The notes beneath the pieces are model-generated. The model searched no databases. It was not told the origin of the DNA and saw only the letters and a list, made by a program, of their open reading frames with translations. Below are positions 1 through 7,044 of a stretch of DNA of 19,983 bases, in pieces. Origin of the DNA: an uncultured Streptococcus sp. (GTDB taxonomy: Bacteria > Bacillota > Bacilli > Lactobacillales > Streptococcaceae); assembly GCA_934215455.1 (NCBI GenBank), contig CAKPZX010000032.1, forward strand, positions 1 to 19,983. The letters run 5' to 3'. Position numbers and translations under genes: made by a program. The first letter of the stretch is position 1. Each line of letters begins with the position of its first letter.

Positions 1-44
1 CCACTCAACCACTGCGTCTTGCTCGACAATCCAAAAATAATTGA

Positions 45-74
45 GAGGCTAGGACTTTTGTCCCAGCCTCTTTT
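45..74 (+). terminator. Intrinsic terminator of an upstream gene
   Basis: The 11-base arms at 45-55 and 60-70 pair with one A-C mismatch around a TTTT loop and are followed by TTTT. This is the common streptococcal gaggctgggac-type terminator. The gene it serves lies left of the window. Bases 1-44 contain stops in two frames and show no recognisable protein, so I cannot say whether they hold the end of a gene. Confidence 0.7.
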
Positions 75-207
75 GTGTGCAAAAAAATAATTTAGGAAGC
101 CTTGAGAATCTCATCTATTGGGGACTCTGCTACATACAATTTTCCCGTTTCTTATGTTGAATAATCGGTCAAGTTACAAAACAAAATTGCGATTCGTTTG
201 AAAGCCC

Positions 208-236
208 TTGCAAAACAATTGTGTTGCACGTATAAT
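208..236 (+). promoter_or_regulatory. Promoter of the lipoprotein gene
   Basis: A TTGCAA -35 box (208-213), a 17-base spacer and a perfect TATAAT -10 box (231-236) lie 40 bases before the start codon. A strong AAGGAGGT ribosome binding site is at 263-270, six bases before ATG 277. A weak cre-like match (199-212, central G replaced) overlaps the -35 box. It might make the promoter catabolite-responsive, but I would not rely on it. Confidence 0.75.
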
Positions 237-276
237 ATAAGCGTAATACAATCATCTATTTTAAGGAGGTCTAGCG

Positions 277-1584
277 ATGATTAGACGTTATAAAAAATTA
301 TTTTTAGCATTCGTTGCTCTGCTCTCAGTCTTCCTACTAGCTTCTTGTTCTCAAAAACAAAGTGGCTCTAAAAATGCTGCTAAAACAGAAACAGCAAAAG
401 TCGAAACGATTGATGGCGAATGGGAATTAGTCGATACTCTCGATGCTTTAACGGAATCCATCGGTGCCTATACCCTCCATGGAATCCACTTTGCACACTT
501 GCTTGAATCTGTTAAAGACTTCAAAATGGACATGAAGATTGAAAACAATACGGCAACGATTAAATACGACTATAACATTGATAACTTTATTAAAGCTTTC
601 TACACTGTCACAACAGAAGCTAGAGGCAAGACTGAAGAAGAATTCAAAAAAATCATGTATGACTCTCATGAAGGATTTGCAGGCGACTTTAAGAAATACA
701 AAGTCAGCATGAATAAAGATACTGGCGTGTTTAGCTACGAAGCAACGGGTTCTATTGATCAAGGTGCCAAAACAATGACCTTTGATGAAGGACTTTCCGT
801 AGCAAACTCATTCTTCTTCTCATTCGGTGAAAATCGCGTTTCGCCAAACACATATCACTACAAATTAAAAGACGACATGCTTTATGTCACGATTGACGGA
901 AAAGCGAAGAAAAATAATCTTCCAGTTCACTATGAACTACACTTCAAACGTAAAGGCAGCACTACTCAAAAAGACCCTGTTCCAATTGAAGGAAAATGGC
1001 AAGCCATCGACTTCCGACCAGCTCTTGAACGTAGCTTAGCCTTTAAAGATTTTGACAATGATGATTCGGCTATCAAGCTGATCTATCCTGAGGCATGGAA
1101 AGATTTAAAACCAACGTTGAACATTACAGGTACATCTGTTGAATTCGACTATACTGTATCTCTAGCAGATGGTTTTGGAAGGTTCTACGATTACTTAAAA
1201 CAAAAAGATGCATCTAAAGTGACTCAAACGAAAGAAGAATATATTAAAAATCAATTTATTAAATTATCAGTCAATCTACAGGATGGCGCTAAGGACTTGC
1301 CCAATACAACTTATGAATTTGATAGAGGTAATGCTAAAATTCATTCTGTTTTGAAGAACGGTAAATTAGATACAGCAAACCAAACGATTATCTTCCCAGA
1401 AGCTATCAATATTGTGCAACTTGCAACCATGTCCATTGGACCTGTCGCTAAAGAAACTACGTATAAATACTCTATTGATGGAGATATTTTAACGTTGACG
1501 ATTGAGCAACGCGATGGACGGAATAATCTAAATACGATTATTTCAGCAAAATTCAAAAAAGTGTCTGATGCAACGAGCAAGTAG
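277..1584 (+). CDS. Secreted lipoprotein with two tandem copies of one domain
   Basis: The protein is 435 residues long and I cannot assign it a function. The N-terminus is a lipoprotein signal: positively charged MIRRYKK, a hydrophobic core, then the lipobox LASC with the lipidated cysteine at residue 24. It should be anchored on the outer face of the membrane. After a short Ser/Lys/Thr-rich linker come two related domains at about 46-226 and 237-428. Each opens with a Gly-x-Trp motif (DGEWEL; EGKWQA), has an acidic or polar helix-like middle, a YDY or FDYTV strand, and ends with Y-x-Y-x-hydrophobic-DGD/DD-x-L strands and F-K-(R/K)-K. The Gly-x-Trp opening followed by alternating strands recalls small lipocalin-like barrels, but that is inference. 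The start is secure because of the ribosome binding site at 263-270. The gene is monocistronic, with its own promoter and terminator. A ligand-binding role is possible but unsupported by any motif I can name. Confidence 0.9.
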   Translation: MIRRYKKLFLAFVALLSVFLLASCSQKQSGSKNAAKTETAKVETIDGEWELVDTLDALTESIGAYTLHGIHFAHLLESVKDFKMDMKIENNTATIKYDYNIDNFIKAFYTVTTEARGKTEEEFKKIMYDSHEGFAGDFKKYKVSMNKDTGVFSYEATGSIDQGAKTMTFDEGLSVANSFFFSFGENRVSPNTYHYKLKDDMLYVTIDGKAKKNNLPVHYELHFKRKGSTTQKDPVPIEGKWQAIDFRPALERSLAFKDFDNDDSAIKLIYPEAWKDLKPTLNITGTSVEFDYTVSLADGFGRFYDYLKQKDASKVTQTKEEYIKNQFIKLSVNLQDGAKDLPNTTYEFDRGNAKIHSVLKNGKLDTANQTIIFPEAINIVQLATMSIGPVAKETTYKYSIDGDILTLTIEQRDGRNNLNTIISAKFKKVSDATSK

Positions 1585-1594
1585 TCATTCCACT

Positions 1595-1625
1595 GCTCCT
1601 TGAGAATTTCTCAAGGAGCTTTTTT
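1595..1625 (+). terminator. Intrinsic terminator of the lipoprotein gene
   Basis: A perfect 11-bp stem (1595-1605 with 1609-1619) with a three-base loop is followed by TTTTTT. It starts ten bases after the stop codon. Confidence 0.9.
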
Positions 1626-1812
1626 CTGTGCAAAAGAATTAATCCAAGAGTTTACGCTCTATTAAAACACTTCGGTACCTTTGGTTCGGTTGAACTCTCT
1701 GAGTTCACCTCATTAATTTTTTAAAGATCGTAGTTCTCACTTGCGTTCGAACTGCGTCAATGTACCTAAGCTCGTCTACGTCCCTATTGGACTTGACTCA
1801 CTAAGGTACATA

Positions 1813-1838
1813 GAAAAAAGCCACCGGTTTTGGTGGCT
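1813..1838 (-). terminator. Intrinsic terminator, likely end of the bgaC-galM operon
   Basis: A perfect 7-bp stem AGCCACC/GGTGGCT (1819-1825 with 1832-1838) has a six-base loop. Read on the minus strand it is followed by a run of T residues (the A run at 1814-1819). It lies about 190 bases beyond the galM stop and is the first good minus-strand terminator after it. Confidence 0.65.
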
Positions 1839-1902
1839 CTTATAGGGAGATTATTATGAAAAAGTTTTAGGAGTTTTATCATTCAAAGTTAGGAGGTCTT
1901 TG

Positions 1903-1947
1903 ATGATGGTATTAGTATACGATAGGAAGCTTAAACTTTCCTTATAG
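1903..1947 (+). CDS. Possible tiny ORF (14 residues), doubtful
   Basis: AGGAGGT at 1891-1897 lies five bases before ATG 1903. The frame reads MMVLVYDRKLKLSL and stops. The peptide is basic at its end and has no membrane segment. No clear promoter precedes it; TATCAT at 1877-1882 is a weak -10. It could be a leader peptide, a remnant, or chance, since purine-rich AGGAGG runs occur three times in this region. Confidence 0.2.
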   Translation: MMVLVYDRKLKLSL

Positions 1948-2030
1948 TTTTTCTAAAAAATTTTTTTCGAGAAAAAGAGGAGGTCCTAAGCAAGGATTTC
2001 ACATTCTTGTTTGGGTCACCCCTTTCCTCC

Positions 2031-3071
2031 TTATTTCTTAGCGATGGCATGGTAGCTAGTCTTGCTGGTGAAGACTTGACCTGCTCTCAAGATGACCTTT
2101 TCAGCCTGATCACTGTGAATGGCATCTGGCACTGTTTGGAATTCTAGAGCCAAGCCATTGTGCTGCACCATTGGTTGGCCTTGCAGATGAACCGTTTCGT
2201 CTACGAAATTGGCTGAATATACCACCAAGGCTGGTGCTTCTGACTTGAAGGTCAAAAAACGTCCAGATGGCTGATGGTAAAGAAAGCCAGCATTTTCATG
2301 CCCTTCTGGAAGAGCAAATGGATGGTCTAATCCTTCTACCAGGCGGATTTGCGGATCAGAGTCCTTAAAAAGATCCTCCAAGAGCATAGCTTGGTAGAGA
2401 TGCTGAACAACCGGACTTTCTCTATCCACGGTCTGAAGAGGGACGCCATCGGGATGGATAGGGTAAAGCCCTTGATGATTGATCTGAAAGACATGGTCAT
2501 TGATCGGTTGGGTGAAGTCCCCAGATAGGTTGAAATAGCTGTGGTTGGTCGGGTTGACCAAGGTATCTTGATCCGTTTCTACCCGATAAGCAATCTCGAG
2601 TTCACCATCTTCAGCCAAACCATAGGTTACCCAGATCTTGAGATTTCCAGGGAAACCGCCGGTACCATCTGCACGTTCTGTGTATAGGGTAATTTCCTGA
2701 TCCGTTACCGACTCCACGCTAAACAAAGCGCTATCCCAACCCGTTGGTCCACTGTGGTTGCAGTTGGCACCGTTATTGGCTTCCAAGTGATAGGTTTGAC
2801 CATTGAGTTCAAAACTTGCCCCTGCAATCCTGCCTGCTACCGGGCCAATACTAGCCCCATATTTAGGGCTATTGCCCACATAGTCCTCAAAGCGATCAAA
2901 GCCTAGAATAATGTTCGTAAACTGATCTTCTTTATCCGGTGTCACATATTCTAAAATCGTCGCCCCATAGGTCATGACAGACAATTGGTAGCCCTTGTCA
3001 TTTTCGAGGCGATAAGCCCGAACCTCTTGATTCTGCCATTCCCCAAACACGCTTTCTTGATACTGTTTCAC
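2031..3071 (-). CDS. galM: Aldose 1-epimerase (galactose mutarotase)
   Basis: It interconverts the alpha and beta anomers of galactose so that beta-galactosidase products can enter the Leloir pathway. It acts in the cytoplasm. Counted from GTG 3071 (346 residues), the family residues sit at the expected places: His106 in NCNHSG, His177 in NPTNHSYFNLSG, Asp249 in GLDHPF, and Glu310 in LALEFQT, the likely base. An in-frame ATG at 3101 would add ten residues (MEKNSERRRF). I prefer the GTG because AGGAGAAGG lies right before it, the ATG has no clear ribosome binding site, and the resulting length fits the family. It is the last gene of the sugar operon, 81 bases after agaS from this start. Its presence supports the view that BgaC releases free, unphosphorylated galactose. 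Confidence 0.93.
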   Translation of the reverse strand: MKQYQESVFGEWQNQEVRAYRLENDKGYQLSVMTYGATILEYVTPDKEDQFTNIILGFDRFEDYVGNSPKYGASIGPVAGRIAGASFELNGQTYHLEANNGANCNHSGPTGWDSALFSVESVTDQEITLYTERADGTGGFPGNLKIWVTYGLAEDGELEIAYRVETDQDTLVNPTNHSYFNLSGDFTQPINDHVFQINHQGLYPIHPDGVPLQTVDRESPVVQHLYQAMLLEDLFKDSDPQIRLVEGLDHPFALPEGHENAGFLYHQPSGRFLTFKSEAPALVVYSANFVDETVHLQGQPMVQHNGLALEFQTVPDAIHSDQAEKVILRAGQVFTSKTSYHAIAKK

Positions 3072-3152
3072 AAACCTTCTCCTCTCACTGTTTTTCTCCA
3101 TTGTATCAGTTTCACAAGAAGAAACACTCCACTTTTTATAGAAAATTAGTGG

Positions 3153-4322
3153 CTATTCTTTATGAAATAGATGAATGATCACCCCTTGAACAACCCGATT
3201 GACGGTACCAGTTGGTGAAGGCGTATCTGGGCGATTTTGCACCTTGAGCGAAGTCAAGAGAGAAATCAATTGACCATAGATAATGTATGGGAAGGCACGG
3301 TAGATATCTAGTGAGTCTGCTGATGCTTCCACCAACACTTCCCGTACATGCTCGATCCCTGCAACTTGATCCGTCAAGAGGACAACTTGACGGGCAATTT
3401 GATCTCCTGCAACTTCACGAACCAAGTCCAGATCATACTGACGGGTATAAGAATCAATGGATCCAAAGACCAAGACAAGGGTCTGATCATTGATGAGGGA
3501 TTTTGGACCGTGACGGAAGCCGACAGGACTCTCATACATGGTTGCGATTTTGCCTGCTGTTAATTCCAAAATCTTGAGCTGGGCTTCATGGGCTAGGCCA
3601 AAGAAAGGTCCTGCTCCCAGATAGATCACGCGCTCAAAATCTAGATCGACCACTTCTTTGACCTCACGGTCCTGCTCCAAGATTTGCTCTGACAGGTGAA
3701 TCAGCTCTGCTACTCGTTTTTCCTTGATCTCTTCCTCGCTTGGATCAAAGACCAAGAGAGCTGTCAAAAGCATAGAGGTAAAGCTAGAGGTCATGGCAAA
3801 GCCGGCATCATTGGTTTCTTTAGGTTGGAGAAGCAAGAGATTGCGCTCATCTCCGTGGGCTTGCTGGGCCAGTTTTCCTTCTTCGGCACAGGTAATGGTG
3901 ATCTGATAAAGTTCATCGACCAAGCCTTGGGCCAACTGCACGGTTGCGACACTTTCTGGCGAATTGCCACTCCGGGCAAAAGATACTAAAACCGTCGGAA
4001 CCTCTTTTTTCAAATAGGTTTGAGGATGAGCTACGATATCCGTCGTCGCAATGGATTGAAAATTCCAGTGGCGTTCATCGTGCACTTCCTGCAAGTAAGG
4101 AACCAAGGTATCCCCCACATATGCTGAGGTTCCTGCCCCTGTCAAGATGACCTTGATATAGTCATGCTCTTGCCCAATCTTTTCTAAGAAAGCTTTGATT
4201 TCCGCTTTTCTTTCTTGGTACAAGCGAGCCGTTTCTTTCCAAACACTTGGTTGTTGGTAAATCTCACGTGTTGTGATCTCTGCTCCTAGCTCCTGCAAGT
4301 CTTCTTTTGTATAGTCTAACAT
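3153..4322 (-). CDS. agaS: AgaS-type SIS-domain sugar-phosphate isomerase/deaminase
   Basis: The protein has 389 residues with two SIS (sugar isomerase) folds. The first starts near residue 58 (ILTGAGTSAYVG) and includes the phosphate-binding SFARSGNSPES. The second starts near 230 (VIYLGAGPFFGLAHEAQLKI) with ESPVGFRHGPKS downstream. AgaS enzymes act on galactosamine 6-phosphate or related amino-sugar and ketose phosphates made by a PTS; the exact substrate cannot be read from sequence. The position in an operon with a mannose-family PTS and a beta-galactosidase suggests that it handles the hexosamine-6-phosphate part of an imported disaccharide. No deacetylase gene is in the cluster, so an N-acetyl group would have to be removed by an enzyme encoded elsewhere. 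AAAGGAA precedes the ATG. Confidence 0.92.
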   Translation of the reverse strand: MLDYTKEDLQELGAEITTREIYQQPSVWKETARLYQERKAEIKAFLEKIGQEHDYIKVILTGAGTSAYVGDTLVPYLQEVHDERHWNFQSIATTDIVAHPQTYLKKEVPTVLVSFARSGNSPESVATVQLAQGLVDELYQITITCAEEGKLAQQAHGDERNLLLLQPKETNDAGFAMTSSFTSMLLTALLVFDPSEEEIKEKRVAELIHLSEQILEQDREVKEVVDLDFERVIYLGAGPFFGLAHEAQLKILELTAGKIATMYESPVGFRHGPKSLINDQTLVLVFGSIDSYTRQYDLDLVREVAGDQIARQVVLLTDQVAGIEHVREVLVEASADSLDIYRAFPYIIYGQLISLLTSLKVQNRPDTPSPTGTVNRVVQGVIIHLFHKE

Positions 4323-4405
4323 AGAACCTGTTGTTCCTTTCTACAATCTAACGTTGATAAATGGGAAAGGAGCCTGAGATGATGCTCCCAGACTCCCATA
4401 CCAAC

Positions 4406-4810
4406 CTACTCATCTTCATCATCATCAAGGTTTGACAAGAGGTCATTGACCTTGACAATACTTTCTTTTGCACGTTCAGGGTAGTCCCCTTCATTACCAG
4501 TCAGGCTACTATTGATGAATTCGATAACCATCGGAAGATTCATCCCTGCGTATAAGTCAATCGCACGTCCTTCAAGGATCAAGCGGCTCACGGTGTTGCA
4601 AGGAGTTCCTCCCAAGAGATCGGCAAATACAATATAGTCTTCTAGACCTTGGACTGTTGCTTCGAATTTAGCAGTAAAGTCTTCTGGTCCTTCTTCTGGT
4701 AAGAGTGCAACCGTATGGATGGATTCTTGTGGTCCCATAATCATCTCTGTGCTCGCTTTGAGCTCTTCACAAAAGCGACCATGGCTGACCAATACTAACT
4801 CTTTTGCCAT
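4406..4810 (-). CDS. PTS system mannose/fructose/sorbose family EIIA component
   Basis: This 134-residue cytoplasmic phosphocarrier takes phosphate from HPr and passes it to EIIB. The phosphorylated histidine is His10 in LVSHGRFCEEL, and the family motif DLLGGTPCN is near residue 64. The C-terminus is very acidic (LDDDEDE). It is 11 bases after EIID and 83 bases before agaS. That gap contains a weak hairpin (GGAGC/GCTCC, 4369-4388), which could reduce expression of the last two genes. Confidence 0.93.
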   Translation of the reverse strand: MAKELVLVSHGRFCEELKASTEMIMGPQESIHTVALLPEEGPEDFTAKFEATVQGLEDYIVFADLLGGTPCNTVSRLILEGRAIDLYAGMNLPMVIEFINSSLTGNEGDYPERAKESIVKVNDLLSNLDDDEDE

Positions 4811-4821
4811 ACCTTACTCCA

Positions 4822-5640
4822 TTATGCCATTCCAAAGAAGAAGTGGCCAAATGCTGAGAATGCGATTGCTGCAAGGATGATGAGCAAGATAGCTTTTGTA
4901 GAGTTCATACCCTTACGTCCAAGCAACCAGTAGATTACACCTGTGATGATAGCTGGTACCAAACGTGGGAAGATAAGGTTGAGCATATCTTGAATTTCAA
5001 TCGCTTTGTCCCCAATGTGTGGAGTCCAAGAAACTTCAACACCAATCATGCTGGCAATCAAGGCACCAACCATGAAGATACCCAGAACGGCAGCTGCGTC
5101 GATCAAAGCTGTCAAGGTACTTTGCATATTGTTGATGAGGTTAACCCCTTCTTTATAGGCAAATTCCAACTGTTTCCAACGGAAAATGTCATAAGCAACT
5201 GCCACAGCGATCCACAAGAAGATACCGGCTGGGTTTCCTGCAATAGCCAAAGTTGCTGCGATTGAACCCATAATAGCTGGTACCAATGATCCAAAGATTG
5301 AGTCCCCAAGAGGGGCAAATGGTCCCATAAGACCTGTCTTGATCCCGTTCACCGCATCTTTTGATTTGACACCATCTTTTTCTTCCAAAGCAAGGTCAAA
5401 ACCAGTGATAATAGTGTGGAAGAATGGAGAAGTATTGAAGAATTGCGTATGCAATTTCATCATTTCTTTCAATTCAGGTGTGCCGTCTCCATACATTTTC
5501 CGCAATTGTGGAAGAAGCATGTAAAGGTAACCAGAAGCCTGCATCCGTTCGTAGTTCCAACCCAATTGGAAGGTGAAGAGGCTACGTTTGTTAATTTGTT
5601 TAAAATCTTCTTTTGTTAGTTTGTAATTAGAATTCGTCAT
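4822..5640 (-). CDS. PTS system mannose/fructose/sorbose family EIID component
   Basis: This is a subunit of the membrane permease, together with EIIC. The protein has 272 residues. The start region (residues 3-40) has the EIID hallmark KRSLFTFQLGWNYERMQ, with a Gly-rich GPFAPLGDSIFGSLVPA segment in the middle and hydrophobic segments in the C-terminal half. ATG 5640 lies inside the end of the EIIC gene, giving a 14-base overlap and probable translational coupling. A TTG two codons upstream (5646) is possible but less likely. The sequence closely resembles what I know of the pneumococcal EIID next to bgaC. Confidence 0.93.
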   Translation of the reverse strand: MTNSNYKLTKEDFKQINKRSLFTFQLGWNYERMQASGYLYMLLPQLRKMYGDGTPELKEMMKLHTQFFNTSPFFHTIITGFDLALEEKDGVKSKDAVNGIKTGLMGPFAPLGDSIFGSLVPAIMGSIAATLAIAGNPAGIFLWIAVAVAYDIFRWKQLEFAYKEGVNLINNMQSTLTALIDAAAVLGIFMVGALIASMIGVEVSWTPHIGDKAIEIQDMLNLIFPRLVPAIITGVIYWLLGRKGMNSTKAILLIILAAIAFSAFGHFFFGMA

Positions 5641-6541
5641 CTTCAATTTCCCCGCTTTCTACATTGCTTGCTGGAGCAGCTACAACTGTACGTTGGCTGT
5701 TTTTGAAGTGTTGTACTGCAAGGAAGATACCGATGATGGCAATACCAATCATAGATACACTCTTGAAGTTGTTAACAAAAGTAATAGCTTGTTCTTTTGG
5801 AAGTTTAGCGAACACATCAGAACCAACAATGCTAGACACTGCAGCACCAAGGCTTTGAACATTGCTATAAAGCACTGTCAACATTGCTGTTAAGCCAAAG
5901 CCAAGTGCTAAATAGTGAAGGTTACGACGAACAGGAAGGTAACGAAGCAAGATCGCAAATCCAAGACCTGGAAGCATTTGACCTGCAAGTTTCAGACCGT
6001 TTGCCAACCATTGTACATTAGCAAGACCTGTAACAACAGTTTCTACGAAAGAACCACCAAAGGCAAGAGCCAAGAAGACTGGAAGGGCACGAGAAAGAGC
6101 CCAAGGAACAGCACCAAGAAGGTAGTTGCGTTCAATTCCTTTATAGTCGTAACGTTCGATCGCAGCATCTACACGGTGAGCGAAGTAAGTTGTAGTCATA
6201 CGACCAAGAATATCAAAGTAGGTCAACAAAGTTGCTACCGGCACAGCGATTGTAGCAATAGCAATCTCTGGATCAATCCCTTTTGCTACTGAAAAGGCAG
6301 TTGCAAGAACGGCACCAGATGTTGCGTCAATACGAGAAGCTCCACCGAAAGTACCAACACCGAGCACTGTCAATTGGAGAGAAGCTCCGATAAATAGACC
6401 TGTCTTTAAATCTCCCATGACAAGTCCTGTAATGAAACCAGCAAAGACTGGTGATCCTGCTGATGAAACAATCGTCAACTCATCACAGATTTGATAAGCT
6501 GAGTACAAAGTAAGTAGTAAAATTTGCCACCATTGTATCAT
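5627..6541 (-). CDS. PTS system mannose/sorbose family EIIC component
   Basis: This is the integral membrane sugar channel, 304 residues. Multiple hydrophobic segments and the EIIC signature region are present: AGFITGLVMGDLKTGLFIG followed by LQLTVLGVGTFGGASRID (about residues 34-74). The C-terminal tail is charged and acidic (ESGEIEDDEF). A strong AGGAGG lies seven bases before the ATG. The gene follows EIIB by 26 bases and overlaps EIID. Confidence 0.94.
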   Translation of the reverse strand: MIQWWQILLLTLYSAYQICDELTIVSSAGSPVFAGFITGLVMGDLKTGLFIGASLQLTVLGVGTFGGASRIDATSGAVLATAFSVAKGIDPEIAIATIAVPVATLLTYFDILGRMTTTYFAHRVDAAIERYDYKGIERNYLLGAVPWALSRALPVFLALAFGGSFVETVVTGLANVQWLANGLKLAGQMLPGLGFAILLRYLPVRRNLHYLALGFGLTAMLTVLYSNVQSLGAAVSSIVGSDVFAKLPKEQAITFVNNFKSVSMIGIAIIGIFLAVQHFKNSQRTVVAAPASNVESGEIEDDEF

Positions 6542-6567
6542 GACAATTTCCTCCTAAAAATTTTCTT

Positions 6568-7044
6568 TTACTTTAATAACTTCATAAAGTCTTCTGCAGT
6601 GTCGTTTGGCACCATCTGAGACGTAATCTTTACACCTTTTTCGTGGATTTTGTTGAAGTCTTCCACGTCCGCGTCCACCACATTGATAGAGCGGGTAATC
6701 GCACGTGTCTCATCGGATTGAGACATATTGCCGACATTCAGCGTTTCAAGCTGAACGCCTGCTTCGATCAAACGAAGGAAACGATCAGGTTTGCGAGCTA
6801 CGATAAAAAGTCGTTGGCTATCATATTTTCCAGCCAAGATATTTTCCGCAGCCTTTGCGACTGGCAAGATACTGAGCTTAACACCAGGTGGTGTCGCTAG
6901 TTTCAAGCCACTTTTTTCAATATCATTTTGAGCGACTTCATCATCGATCACCATGATACGTGAAACATTTAATTTGGTAGTCCAAAGATTGGCTACCTGC
7001 CCGTGGATCAAACGTCCATCGATACGGCATCCTACAATAGTCAT
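6568..7044 (-). CDS. PTS system mannose/fructose/sorbose family EIIB component
   Basis: This cytoplasmic subunit passes phosphate to the sugar during import. It has 158 residues, the usual size. The active histidine is His14 in CRIDGRLIHGQV, the family hallmark. The ATG overlaps the bgaC stop codon as ATGA (7041-7044), so translation of the two is coupled. This ties the hydrolase to the transporter. Confidence 0.95.
   Translation of the reverse strand: MTIVGCRIDGRLIHGQVANLWTTKLNVSRIMVIDDEVAQNDIEKSGLKLATPPGVKLSILPVAKAAENILAGKYDSQRLFIVARKPDRFLRLIEAGVQLETLNVGNMSQSDETRAITRSINVVDADVEDFNKIHEKGVKITSQMVPNDTAEDFMKLLK

Larger units (their letters stand above)
1626..2030. other. Structured gene-poor intergenic region
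   Basis: There is no convincing gene in about 400 bases. What can be seen: a 7-bp hairpin TGAACTC/GAGTTCA at 1691-1707; the 8-base palindrome GTTCGAAC near 1746; a larger imperfect stem between 1759-1770 (AATGTACCTAAG) and 1801-1812 (CTAAGGTACATA) that encloses a small GTCC/GGAC hairpin; a minus-strand terminator at 1813-1838; an AT-rich inverted repeat at 1948-1976; and one tiny open frame with a strong ribosome binding site. The 3' end of the galM transcript must run into the right part. The left part could encode a small RNA or be the remnant of a dispersed repeat. Confidence 0.5.

Noticed and set aside
1948..1976. AT-rich inverted repeat as a galM terminator
   Set aside because: The stem is made almost only of A-T pairs and has a poor T run after it on the minus strand; the hairpin at 1813-1838 is a better candidate.
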